Made by a program: the position numbers and the translations under genes. From Pocillopora verrucosa (taxonomy: Eukaryota; Cnidaria; Anthozoa; Scleractinia; Pocilloporidae), in contig NC_089321.1 in NCBI RefSeq assembly GCF_036669915.1, positions 17,830,098 through 17,894,097 on the forward strand: 64,000 bases of DNA. The letters run 5' to 3'. This document shows, piece by piece, positions 36,362-46,059 of the stretch. How positions within the stretch are numbered: the stretch's first letter is position 1; the number at the start of each line of letters is the position of its first letter. The notes below the pieces were generated by a model, which saw nothing but the letters and a program-made list of their open reading frames with translations, was not told where the DNA came from and ran no database searches.

Positions 36362-36978
36362 AGGAAGTGCGAACAAAGGCCAATCAAGGCAAACGTTGGA
36401 AGTACGAACAAAGGCCAATCAACGCAAACGTTAACACCTGTTATTGTTGTAGGAAGTGCGAACAAAGGCCAATCAACGCAAACGTTAACACCAGTTATTA
36501 TTGTAGGAAGTGCGAACAAAGGCCAATCAACGCAAACGTTGACACCAGTTATTGTTGTAGGAAGTACGAACAAAGGCCAATCAACGCAAACGTTAACACC
36601 TGTTATTGCTGTAGGAAGTGCGAACAAAGGCCAATCAATGCAAACGTTGACACCAGTTATTGTTGTAGGAAGTGAGAACAAAGGCCAATCAACACAAACG
36701 TTAACACCTGTTATTGCTGTAGGAAGTGCGAACAAAGGCCAATCAATGCAAACGTTGACACCAGTTATTGTTGTAGGAAGTGAGAACAAAGGCCAATCAA
36801 CGCAAACGTTAACACCTGTTATTGCTGTAGGAAGTGCGAACAAAGGCCAATCAATGCAAACGTTGACACCAGTTATTGTTGTAGGAAGTGAGAACAAAGG
36901 CCAATCAACGCAAACGTTAACACCTGTTATTGTTGTAGGAAGTGCAAACAAAGGCCAATCAATGCAAACGTTGACACA
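36362..36978. repeat. 54-bp minisatellite with dimeric higher-order structure
   Basis: About eleven tandem copies of a 54-bp unit that starts AGGAAGTGCGAACAAAGGCC and carries CAAACGTTAACACC and GTTATTGTTGTAG. From about 36590 on, two variants alternate, one with AATGCAAACGTTGACACCAG and the other with GAGAACAAAGG and GTTAACACCTG, which makes a 108-bp higher-order repeat. Because 54 is divisible by 3 and the unit lacks stops in one frame on each strand, long open frames appear both ways (plus: GQSMQTLTPVIVVGS; minus: VCVDWPLFSLPTTITGVN). No splice or start context suggests a real gene. Confidence 0.9.
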
Positions 36979-37252
36979 GTGGAATACAGTAGTCTGCTCT
37001 TGGAAAGCTTTCGCTAGCCACCATCGGCGAAGGAGAAATGTAACCATTTTGACTCGAAAGTTGGATATTTCCATTCTCTAACATCGCTTCACTGAACTCT
37101 TTACCATTACCCATCCTTGTGTAGCTTTTTCAGTTTTAAACGGCTTCCCAGTGTGACGCAAGTCACGCTCGAACGTTTCATTAGTGTGACGCGAATCGCA
37201 CTCCAACATTTTCTGTAGTTAATATTAATTTCAAATCTTTTCGGTGACCTGT

Positions 37253-37607
37253 AGCAGTTGTAAAATGAGAGTACTGGGACAGGTAAATACCACAAAAAGG
37301 ATGAAAAGGTGGTCCGGGACAATCCCAGACCACTTTTTCATACTTACCCTTTAACTTCTCCCAGAACTCTTATTTTACAACTACCGAGACACCTTTTATA
37401 TTTCTCCTTACTCAAACTAACATGTCATAATTTTTTCACATTTTAAATTTTCAATCTTCAGTATCTCATCATCCTCAATAAATCCAACCAAGTGATTTTA
37501 GTTTCATACAACAGGATCAGCATCAATATTGTATCTTCTTATGAAGAAGTCATGGTATGACTTGATTTGTTCTTCTGTCAAAAGAGAGTCTTTGTAAAAG
37601 TATGACC
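37253..37607. repeat. Left terminal inverted repeat of the Polinton-like element
   Basis: The first 133 bp (37253-37385) form an imperfect palindrome centred on GGTCCGGGACAATCCCAGACC. Inward it continues CCTTTTATATTTCTCCTTAC, AAACTAACATGTCATAA and AATCTTCAGTATC, and the same blocks occur inverted at the right end. The innermost part (minus strand) reads LLTEEQIKSYHDFFIRRYN, which is matched by LLTEEQIKAHHHDFFIRRYN at the right end, so the repeat includes a short open segment. Confidence 0.78.
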
Positions 37608-38259
37608 GTTTTATTAATAGGTCACACTCTCAAGCTCTCGGTTGATGATGTTGAGCTGAGTATCTGAGAGGATGAAGATGTGGCATTTCACATTAACTGA
37701 ACCCAATGCTTTGATGTTAATTACGAGCTGAACTCCTTCCTTCATATTCACCAATCTCAATCCTGAACCATGAAGATCAATGTCTCTCATACTCCTGCGA
37801 TTGATGAAAAGACCGAATCCATCTCGTGCATAAAAGTCTGTTGCATTCATTGCACTGTTTTCTTTATTAAATCTTCTGAAAACTTCCTCTCACATATCTC
37901 TAGTCCTCATTCCTTGACTGTTAATCTTATCCGGGATTCCATTCACAATCACCTTCACCTCAGTTATGTCAGGATTGAAAGGCTTCTCACTATCTCTTGT
38001 TCCTGCTGCGTATGGCTCGTAAAAGAGAAGTCCCTTCATAGACCTCCTTGAGGCATTTCCTGTTTCACTGATTATTGTGTCAGTCCTTTTATCTAATGTC
38101 TTGAGATGAGCAACATGCTTGTACATGAATTCCTTTCCATTTCTTTAGTAAGACAATACCTCATCAGCGAGTTCTTGACTGTAAATAACTACATACTCAA
38201 GCTGAAAGTTGGTCAATTCACAAGCAAGATTTGCTGGTTTGGATTCTTTCACACCACTA

Positions 38260-38772
38260 CCAACAGGTGCAAGCCTGATTTCTTGTAGAACCATTGAGAT
38301 CTAAAGGAACTGACAGCATAACAAGTGCAGCTCCCTTCTCTGTTTTTTCAAATCTGTTCCTAAATTGATTGCTCAAATATTGGAGAGATACACAGCAAAA
38401 ACAACTGGGTACGTCACTTTAGTTCAAGTAATGTGATGATGGTCTTTATATAGTGTATATACACTGAGTCTAATGTAGGCAAAGGGGTTGTTGATCTCTC
38501 AGACAACAAAAAAGCCAACACCAACAGGTGCAAGCCTGATTTCTTGTAGAACCATTGAGATCTAAAGGAACTGACAGCATAACAAGTGCAGCTCCCTTCT
38601 CGGGTTTTTCAAATCTGTTCCTAAATTGATTGCTCAAATATTGGAGAGATGCGCAGCAAAAACAACTGGGTACGTCACTTTAGTTCAAGTAATGTGATGA
38701 TGGTCTTTATACAGTGTATATACACTGAGTCTAATGTAGGCAAAGGGGTTGTTGATCTCTCAGACAACAAAA
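38260..38772. repeat. Tandem duplication, 261-bp period
   Basis: CCAACAGGTGCAAGCCTGAT at 38260 recurs at 38521, and the following roughly 250 bp are almost identical (GGAGAGATACACAGC against GGAGAGATGCGCAGC; TTATATAGTG against TTATACAGTG). The first copy ends GACAACAAAAAAGCC and the second GACAACAAAAACTAA. It lies inside the broken capsid-like gene copy A. Confidence 0.9.
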
Positions 38773-38873
38773 ACTAAAACCCACAGAAGGAGAGTTATAT
38801 AATACTACAAGGAGAATGTTGCAGATGCCTGAGCAAGTCCTTGGTGTCTGAAAAGAAAATCAATCAAATCACG

Positions 38874-39083
38874 TTAACCTTTCACACCGTAACATTACTA
38901 TGCATATTCTCTATACTGTTATCTACATGTCCCCTAACTTGCTGACAAAGAGAACCTCTTTAACAATCAGATCTTCTTTAGTTAGAGATAATTTCTTTTA
39001 TTCTCATGACCTTAATGTATGACTTAGGGGTGATATTGTAGGGAGAAATTAGATATGAGTCACTCTTAGGGGTAAAAGGTTAA
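38874..39083. mobile_element. TTAA-flanked MITE inserted in capsid-like copy A
   Basis: Begins TTAACCTTTCACACCG and ends GGGGTAAAAGGTTAA. It is collinear with the 15603-15815 element (GCATATTCTCTATACTGTT; TTTTATTCTCATGACCTTAATG; GGAGAAATTAGATATGAGTCAC). TTAA is present at both ends. Confidence 0.72.
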
Positions 39084-39678
39084 TAAAACTTACAGTTACT
39101 ACAAAAAAACATGTTTCCTTCAAAACACGAGAGCTCTTGGGAAGAAGGCTCCATGATCTCGTGATCCAATGGAATCCTGTACTTGTTCCCATAAATATCA
39201 TTGAGCTTATTATCTTTGTCAACTCCCGAGGTCTTCTCATCTCTAACTTTGCATCTGATCTTTGAAAGATCCTCAGATTAAATCAATTCTCTGAACATGT
39301 CTGTTCTCTCACTCACAGTCAGGAAGAGGTCCTCATAGGGCTTGAATAGATCATAGCCATCAGTGTCCGGAATGATTTCTTCTGTGAATTCGACTGTTAG
39401 TCGATCAACAAGTGCTCTTGATACATTGTTTAAGAGGAAATTGTTTGCTTCAGTACTTACTGTCAAGTCAAAGATGAGTGAAAGAGATCCTGGCACAAGT
39501 ACTACATCATCATCAAACCTTGAAACTGGATCTCTATGGACTTCACATGAAGAAGCCCCACCAGGGTTAAATGTTACTCAATGAATTATACGCCCTACCT
39601 TAAGGACATTTGACATCTTTTTTTTCAAAACTTGGTTTGGTTTTTCATTGACTTCCATTTTAATAGATTATATTTTAA

Positions 39679-40500
39679 ATGGCAGAATTTGGAGATGCTG
39701 ATGCTATCCTTGACAGAGAGGGAAATACAAATGATGGAAAAGATGAAGACGATGGGAATACAACAGGACACTTTACCTTTAATCCTTATTACAACTCAAC
39801 TCCCGGTCCCTCAGATGATCAACATAAAATGATAACAATGAATAGGGAGGGAAGGAAAGCACCAGAAATTGCTGAAACATCTTTCATTGATGGTGATTCA
39901 CTTGAAAAATCAACTTGAAGAAAAGTGTCCTGAATAAGGTGAAAATGGTAAGGTACTTCACTTAGTGGTCGCCAAAGGCTGATACAGAGATAAAGTTGTT
40001 GTTGTTCGTCCTTGAGGAGGAAAAAAATCCATTAATTCAATTCAGAAGGGGCTATAAATCCAAAACTTTCGAAAGAAACTTTTCAAATTCTTGGCCCATC
40101 AAGAGAGGAACTGATTACTGAGATGGAGAAACAAATTGAAGAGAAACAGAAGTCAAATTGAGAAAATCAAGAGCTTGCTGATGATGAGAGTGAAGATCCA
40201 GCCACAAGAGAACAAGCAAGAGAGAAGGTGGCTCAGGAAACACAACAGCTTGATGCAATTGGGAAAGAGAGAGGAGACCTTGAAGAAGGCACTTCGCTAA
40301 GAGAGTGGGAAACATCTTTAGGTAGTACGGATCCACAGTCTCAGCTGTTGTACTCCCTGTCAGGACAATGATTGAAGTGATTGTGAGGACACTGACATAA
40401 GGTCTTAAGTTTGTTGTAAAAGGAGTTGGAAATGGTTTTAAGACTCTCTGAAGTAAGATCACGGGAATTCTCCCAGGTCTCATTGGTTCAAAGTTGACTT
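39679..40500 (+). pseudogene. Coiled-coil gene of the Polinton-like element (broken)
   Basis: The frame from the ATG at 39679 is acidic and polar (MAEFGDADAILDREG; GHFTFNPYYNSTPGPSDDQ) and closes at 39918. Further plus-strand segments to about 40330 read EELITEMEKQIEEKQKS and TREQAREKVAQETQQLDAIG, a heptad-like coiled coil, after stops and frame changes. The end near 40500 is hydrophobic. It lies in opposite orientation to its neighbours. The function is not known, and the region is absent from copy B. Confidence 0.45.
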
Positions 40501-40519
40501 CATTTTCAGGACTGTTGGA

Positions 40520-40777
40520 TCAGTGATCAGCTTCCTCATGGAAAATGCATGGATTCTGATTGTGGGAGTCTGACTTTAGCCTCATCAATTTCAAGCTGAA
40601 ACCTTTGAATACTCCTTGAGATCTCTGACATTCGATAGTATCCTCAACTAAAACAAGGAACTCACGTTGAACTTCCTTAATGCTCCCTGATGAGCCTAAG
40701 ATCGATAATCTAACATTGACTTGAGAACCAAGAATGTAGTGAACGAATGCCTCAATCAACTGATTCAATCTCCCCAT
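40520..40777 (-). pseudogene. Element-borne open frame, unknown
   Basis: 85 residues, starting MGRLNQLIEAFVHYILGSQV. No motif recognised. It starts 7 bp downstream of the stop of the 41260-40784 frame on the same strand, which suggests one broken gene or a gene pair. Confidence 0.35.
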
Positions 40778-40783
40778 CCCTGC

Positions 40784-41260
40784 TTACGTCAGACACTCTG
40801 ATTTATCTGCCATGAAGAAGTTGAATTGCCACTCAGCCTTTTTGTTGTCATTCCTTATGAAGTAGATCAGATTGAATTTGATAGCTTTTCCACCTTCATC
40901 ACCGAACTTGTTATGACCTAGATATGAGAATGAAGTTGCGGACGAACCAGGATTTGTCGCATAAATTAAAACAGATCCAAGACCGTGATTATCACCTTCT
41001 TTGAAGCGGAAGTCTGTACTTGATGAAATTCCAAATACTACACATATTTGTGTGAATGATGGCGTGTCATAATCATAATTTATCTGATTGAAAGTTGGGT
41101 CACCTGGAAGAACCGATTCACTCAGAATTCCACCCATTTCGAAGAGAATACTTCTCACGGTGAAGTGGATGTGGAACACAAGAAGCGACTTTATCTGTTT
41201 TGGAACATTATCAAAAAACTTCACAAGAGATTCCACAGCCTGAAGTTGCACACCACACAA
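40784..41260 (-). CDS. Uncharacterised Polinton-type protein (possibly minor capsid)
   Basis: 158 residues without an internal stop (YDTPSFTQICVVFGISSSTD; GGKAIKFNLIYFIRNDNKKA). It is beta-rich by eye and has no catalytic motif. A remnant of its 5' end recurs at about 44630-44690 (both carry AGAGATTCCACAGCCT-type sequence, differing by a base), so it belongs to the same element family. A penton/minor-capsid role is only a guess from its place beside the capsid-like gene. Its start codon may be upstream of the annotated Met. Confidence 0.45.
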   Translation of the reverse strand: MCGVQLQAVESLVKFFDNVPKQIKSLLVFHIHFTVRSILFEMGGILSESVLPGDPTFNQINYDYDTPSFTQICVVFGISSSTDFRFKEGDNHGLGSVLIYATNPGSSATSFSYLGHNKFGDEGGKAIKFNLIYFIRNDNKKAEWQFNFFMADKSECLT

Positions 41261-41289
41261 GTTGAGCTATCGCGGCCGCTAGCTAATAT

Positions 41290-41640
41290 TCGATCCCATG
41301 AACCATCTCTTTGATTCTACGCTTGAAGTGTGCTGGATTTTCATTCTTTTGAATATTCCTCTGAATTTTGCATTGAAATATTGGGATGAGGTAACAGAGT
41401 GAGTTCAATGAGAAAACCTCCAATTCCAATATCATCATTTCAATACCTTCTGTCTGATCAACTGAGCTCCATCTGATTAACTGAAGTAAACTTCACCTGT
41501 TGCCTTTCTTTTATTGCTGAACAACACTTGCACACTGAACTTACTGAAGTCTTCATTTGGATATTGTGCTTTGAAGTCGTTCCAGCCGTTCTTTGATCTT
41601 AACCATTTAAACATTTCCAATATATCAAACAATTACAATG
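41290..41640 (-). pseudogene. Element gene fragment, copy A
   Basis: Minus-strand blocks such as NGWNDFKAQYPNEDFSKFSV and VLFSNKRKATGEV match KAWNDFKVRYSNANLCEFSA and VLFDDKRQATGKF in copy B (45128-44900). Frames are broken. Function unknown. Confidence 0.5.
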
Positions 41641-41785
41641 GTTGTATTGACACTAATAATAGATTCATGTGATCACACGGTTCGCTTCCAAGAACCTCTT
41701 GGTAAATTTCAACATATCAGGCTGATGCGTTGTTCTAGATATAACGTTTGGCACAACTTAACGCGTTCTGGAGAAATCTCTATAT

Positions 41786-42415
41786 TTGACCGAAGGGATA
41801 ATACCACATATTAACTTCAACAATCACAACTGTTTCATTAGAGTTCCATTTGCAATTTACGCTGACTTTGAATCATTAACAGAACCGATTGACACATGCA
41901 AGCCGAGGAGTGACAAGAGCTTCACTAATCAGTATCAAAAGCACAAACCATGTGGGTTTGGCTATCACATCATTTGCTTCAATGATAAGCTTTATTCACA
42001 AGAGCCAGTCATCTACGGAGCAGAGAGTGAGGATGACAAGGTTGCTCAGATCTTCGTTGAAAAACTTTAATTCAAAGACAAAATTGATTTAGTCTCGCAG
42101 AAAGGTGTGTACCCGTTAACTACGTGGGTAATACTAAGAAGTTTAATGAAACAGAACTACCACCAAAAGATAAGTTCTACTCTAAACTGAACGGATGCTC
42201 TACTACTAGCAGACATGTTTGAAGAATTCAGAAACATTTGTCATGAGATTTATACGCTGAACCCTGTTTCGTAACACGATGCTCCTGAATTGCCTTGGGA
42301 TGCTGCCTTGAAGAAGAGAATGAGTAACTTTGACCCTTGGCAAGATGTCCCTTGCATCCTCAAGATGGATCTTGAGTATCTAATGATTATCCACTTGTTC
42401 CTGAGAGATTAATTA
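41786..42415 (+). pseudogene. Protein-primed-type family B DNA polymerase fragment (Polinton pPolB-like)
   Basis: The open part 41786-42070 has the exonuclease I motif in FAIYADFESL, followed by KHKPCGFGYHIICF and EDDKVAQIFVEKL. After it, in changing frames up to about 42415, come KKFNETELPPKDKFYSKLNG, LLLADMFEEFRNICHEIYTL and ELPWDAALKK, all characteristic of Polinton-type polymerases. The downstream palm motifs are missing. At least two frame changes, stops and internal gaps make this non-functional. Homology is asserted from family knowledge; no alignment was run. Confidence 0.7.
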
Positions 42416-43380
42416 ATCAAAGTCGGTAGGAATAGTGCGAACTACACAACAAGTGCAGACTCCAAGGTACACAATAGCCAACAAAAGTAGTCTCTGACGG
42501 ACACCAAAACAACAAATTGGGTAAGGGAATTACAAACATTAACGGCCACTTAAGCATAAGTCCACTAAACAAAAGGGACATAGCCACTGAGGCACACAAA
42601 AACGACAGGAGTACAGACTTACGCTGCCGTCAAGGCACACACTAGTCACTAAGACTAGAAGCATACGCAGCCACCGAGGCAATCATTAGCCACCGAGACC
42701 AGAAGCAGACATGGCCAACAAGGCAAGCAGTAGTCGCCAAGGCCACAAACATACTGGGCTACGAGACAAAGCTGACCTCAGAGAGGTCAAGGAACACATA
42801 AAGATAAAATGGAAGAAAAAAATCCCAGATGGGAACTGCAAATATGAAAAAACAGGAAACAAGTTGCAACAATATAATATAATAGAATATATAACGAGGT
42901 GCAGATAGAGGTAGAAAATTACAAGGACGAATAAATAATATAACTTATAAGGGAGATTACCTTAAAACTAACAACCAGATAAACCTACTGCCAGTACATT
43001 AGTTTCAAGCTTCGGTCTGTCAAAAATGGACTCGGAGAAGCCCCTAATAGAAATTCCTGCAACATCAGTGAAAGCAAAGATGCCCTCAGCAAGGAAGTGG
43101 TAAGGAGACTTGAACCCGAATAACATGGGCCAGAATGGGGACGAAACCCATGCAGGTACAATAAAAGTACCCGCAGCTTTACAAAGCACAAGATCCCTAA
43201 TAATCTGAGGAATCAAGATCTAACCAATAATTCTCCCCAACCCAGTCATACTAAGAGGCATCGACTCCTTTGCAACCAGGGTCCCAACTTGTAAGCTTTA
43301 AGTTGTAGGAATTTGCAAACCGATCAACAGAATGGGGCCCCAGATACTATCCAGGTCAGCGAAAAAATGTAAGGAAATTA
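42416..43380 (-). mobile_element. Possible DIRS-like retroelement fragment
   Basis: The minus-strand frame 43216-42968 reads VPAWVSSPFWPMLFGFKSPY after a MIPQIIRDLV segment. The pattern of a basic/acidic helix followed by VPxWxSxPFWP resembles the end of the RT/RNase H region of DIRS-type retroelements. Weak degenerate repeats (GCCACTGAGGC, GCCACCGAGGC, GCCGTCAAGGC) lie at 42585-42750. No tyrosine recombinase was seen. It separates polymerase fragment and copy B. Confidence 0.3.
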
Positions 43381-43389
43381 TTAAAAATT

Positions 43390-44590
43390 AAAAATTATAA
43401 ACTTGTCAATCTTCAGTATCGGAACGAATCTTGATAACTTCATTCGAGAGGATCAGCAACAATATTGTATCTCCTTGTGAAGAAATTGTGTCTTTATGAA
43501 TGAGCAAAGTATGAGTGTCATTAACATTTTATGCTTTCAAGCTCTCTCTTGATGATGTTGAGCTGAGCATTTGAAAGGATGAGGATGTGATGTTTCACTG
43601 TTCTTGAACCTGATGCCTTCCTGTTGATTTTCAGCTGGACTCTTTTCGTATCCACCAATTTTAATCCACTTCTTTGAAGATCATTGTCCCTCAAACTCCT
43701 GAGATCGATGAAAAGACCAAATGTCTGCAGCAGAAAAGTCTGTTGCATTCACTGCGCTGTTTTCCTTTCCAAATCTTCCGAAGATCTCTTCCCATGTATC
43801 TCTTGTCTTCATTCCTTGGCTGTAAACCTGAAACAGAATTCCACTCACAACCACATGCACTCTAGTGATGTCAGGTTTAAAAGTCTTCTTACTGTCTTGC
43901 TCCAGTGACATATGCCTCATAGAATAGAAAAAGAAGATCCTTCATTGACCTCCTCGGAACATTGATGCTTTCATTGATGATCATGCCAGTCCCTTTTTCT
44001 ACATTAATCGTATTGAGATGAGTGACATGCTTGTACATGAATCTCTTTCCATTTGGGTAGTTAGATCTCACTGATGAAGCGAGTTCCTAAATGTGAATAA
44101 CTTCATATTTAAGCTAAATGTTTGTCAATTCTTAAGCAATCTGAGCCTTGTCAGATCCTATCACAACACTGCTGGCAGGTGCAAGTCTTGGTTAAAAAAC
44201 AAACTCATCAGAAAGAGCTCTTGGGAAGAAGACTCCATGATCCTTCCAAATCTCATGATCCAATTGAATCCTATATTTGTTCTTATAAACATCATCGAGC
44301 TTATTACATGCTTGCTCTTTCATACTCAGTCAAGAAGAGGTCTTCATAGAGCTTGAAAAGATTGTCGCCGTTGGTGTTCTGCGCGATTTCTTCAACACAT
44401 TTCACAGTCGACCTGTCAACAAGAGCTCTGTTCACGTACAACTGTTTGCATGACCACTAATTGTTAAGTCAAAGATGAGTGAAAGAGATCCTGGCACAAG
44501 GACAACTCCGTCATCAAGCTTTGTAACTGGGACTCTTATTAGGGTTAAATGTTACTCTATGAGTTATGTGGTCAGCCTTAAGGGCAATTA
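43390..44590 (-). pseudogene. Capsid-like gene of the Polinton-like element, copy B (broken)
   Basis: Minus-strand order as in copy A: about 44570-44450 (VLVPGSLSLIFD), 44340-44200, 44071-43889 (FMYKHVTHLNTINVEKGTG, RRSMKDLLFLFYEAYVTGAR), 43920-43681 (DITRVHVVVSGILFQVYSQG) and 43748-43521 (TFGLFIDLRSLRDNDLQRSG, HHILILSNAQLNIIKREL). It is followed at about 43480-43390 by the same 3' segment that lies in the terminal repeats (AATCTTCAGTATC, AACAATATTGTATCTCC). The outer palindromic part of the terminal repeat is not present here. Confidence 0.55.
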
Positions 44591-44599
44591 GACGTCTTT

Positions 44600-45250
44600 T
44601 TTTCAAAACTTGGTTTGGTTTTTTCACAATACTTCACACGAGATTCCACAGCCTCTAGTTGCAACCCATACTGCGAAGTTGAGCTGTTACAGCCAGTACT
44701 TCATATTCGACCCTACAAGCCATCTCTTCGATTCTGCACCTGAAGAGTGCTGAATTTTTGTTGTTGTGAATATTCCTCTGAATATTGCATTGAAGTATTG
44801 GAATGGGGTGACAAAGATCTCAAATCTCCTTATTTACTCGAACTATTGCATTCTTATGAAAAGGGAAGACCTCCAATTCCAAGTGACTTCTTCACGTCAT
44901 CATCCCAATATCTTCTGCCCGATCCTAGGATGCTTGACTGAACTCCATTTGATCAACTCGAGTAAACTTCCCTGTTGCCTGTCTTTTATCATCGAACAGC
45001 ACTTGGGCACTGAACTCACACAAATTTGCATTTGAATATCGTACTTTGAAGTCATTCCAGGCTTTTTCCCTTGCTTTATCTGCAATTTTATTCACTTCAT
45101 CTGTTATCGGATGCTGAATTCGCATCACTTCACTTCTAATTACCTAGATATGAAAGAGAAAGCTCTTCCTTTCAAATATCATTGATGATCTTTAAGTAAA
45201 TTCGATCACATTGACTTCTTTTCTCAGCAAATTTCACAGTTCTATCTAAA
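44600..45250 (-). pseudogene. Element gene fragments, copy B, joined by a deletion
   Basis: The 5' flank of the capsid-like copy (TTTTTTTCAAAACTTGGTTTGG at about 44600) runs directly into CACACGAGATTCCACAGCCT, which in copy A is 1.57 kb away (39645 against 41213). Beyond it, 44700-45130 matches 41270-41640 and includes the open frame VNKIADKAREKAWNDFKVRY. The coiled-coil gene and most of the 158-residue gene are therefore deleted in copy B. Confidence 0.55.
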
Positions 45251-45605
45251 TCCTCTTCTCTCCATCACAAATTGTTTTTATGGCTGAAAAGTTTTTCTGA
45301 AAATAAGGAGGTAGTTACATTGCAAAAGTCTTGGATAATCTGGAGCAAGTTTAAAATTTCATAAAAAAGAAAGCATGTGACCTTTGAGATGTCGATGTTC
45401 TTTCACAATATTGTAGAAAATGATTAACCATAGAAATCTTCCAAGAGCAAAAGTAATTAACCATGCAAGGCTGAATAAAACAAAATATTTCTGTTAGTGC
45501 TTCCCATATCACTTTACAGCTTGCTTATGGATTGAACACACTCCCCTGGTGTATTTCTTACGATTTCTTCCTCAACCCCGAAGTAACCCTGTCGTCTTTC
45601 TTTGC

Positions 45606-45815
45606 TCATGAAGAGTCCAAAGCATATTTCATGTGGGAAATCTCACTCGGGTGACTTTCAACATTTGTTGGAATAACATCTGGAAATGTTTCCAACATTT
45701 GTGTCTTTTCATAATTAAGAATATCCTTGATAATTGGGAATCTTGTGACAATCCTTTGCATAAAAGCTTTAAGATAAATAGAGAATTTTGAAAAATATGA
45801 ATCCTGATAATGCAC
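45606..45815 (-). CDS. Short open frame, unknown
   Basis: 69 residues, MHYQDSYFSKFSIYLKAFMQ onward. No motif recognised. It may be a further fragment of copy B of the Polinton-like element; the real extent is unclear. Confidence 0.2.
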   Translation of the reverse strand: MHYQDSYFSKFSIYLKAFMQRIVTRFPIIKDILNYEKTQMLETFPDVIPTNVESHPSEISHMKYALDSS

Positions 45816-46059
45816 TAATTAAATGTATTAATAGTCGTAGCTACAAATTCAGGAAAGACAAGATACCTAGTCAATCCCTTAAGCACCACCTCCTGAAATT
45901 TTTATTACATTGTTCTCTGTCCATCAGTCATCCGCAACAGTACATATGATGGTTTTGGAGAAAATGATAAGGACTAACTTATCTTGACTCCACTCCAAGA
46001 CCAGATTGATGATTGGCCTAAGATTATCAGTTATGAGTGTGTGGGAACTAATACACTGA

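Larger units (their letters stand above)
37614..39590 (-). pseudogene. Capsid-like gene of the Polinton-like element, copy A (broken)
   Basis: Minus-strand fragments in order: about 39590-39278 (LVPGSLSLIFDLTVS, NNVSRALVDRLTVEF, YDLFKPYEDLFL), 39240-39100, then 38280-37890 (RSMKGLLFYEPYAAGTRDSE, KVIVNGIPDKINSQGM) and 37850-37614 (ATDFYARDGFGLFINRRSMR, HIFILSDTQLNIINREL). The same order occurs in copy B. From memory of the family this resembles the major-capsid-like protein of Polintons and adintoviruses; that assignment is inference. It is interrupted by frameshifts and by an insertion of about 830 bp (38275-39105) that holds a 261-bp tandem duplication and a MITE and is absent from copy B. 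Confidence 0.55.

Noticed and set aside
36340-37074. Long open frame (244 residues) on the minus strand across the minisatellite
   Set aside because: It is open only because the 54-bp unit is a multiple of three; an equally long frame exists on the other strand, and there is no splice or start context or known domain.
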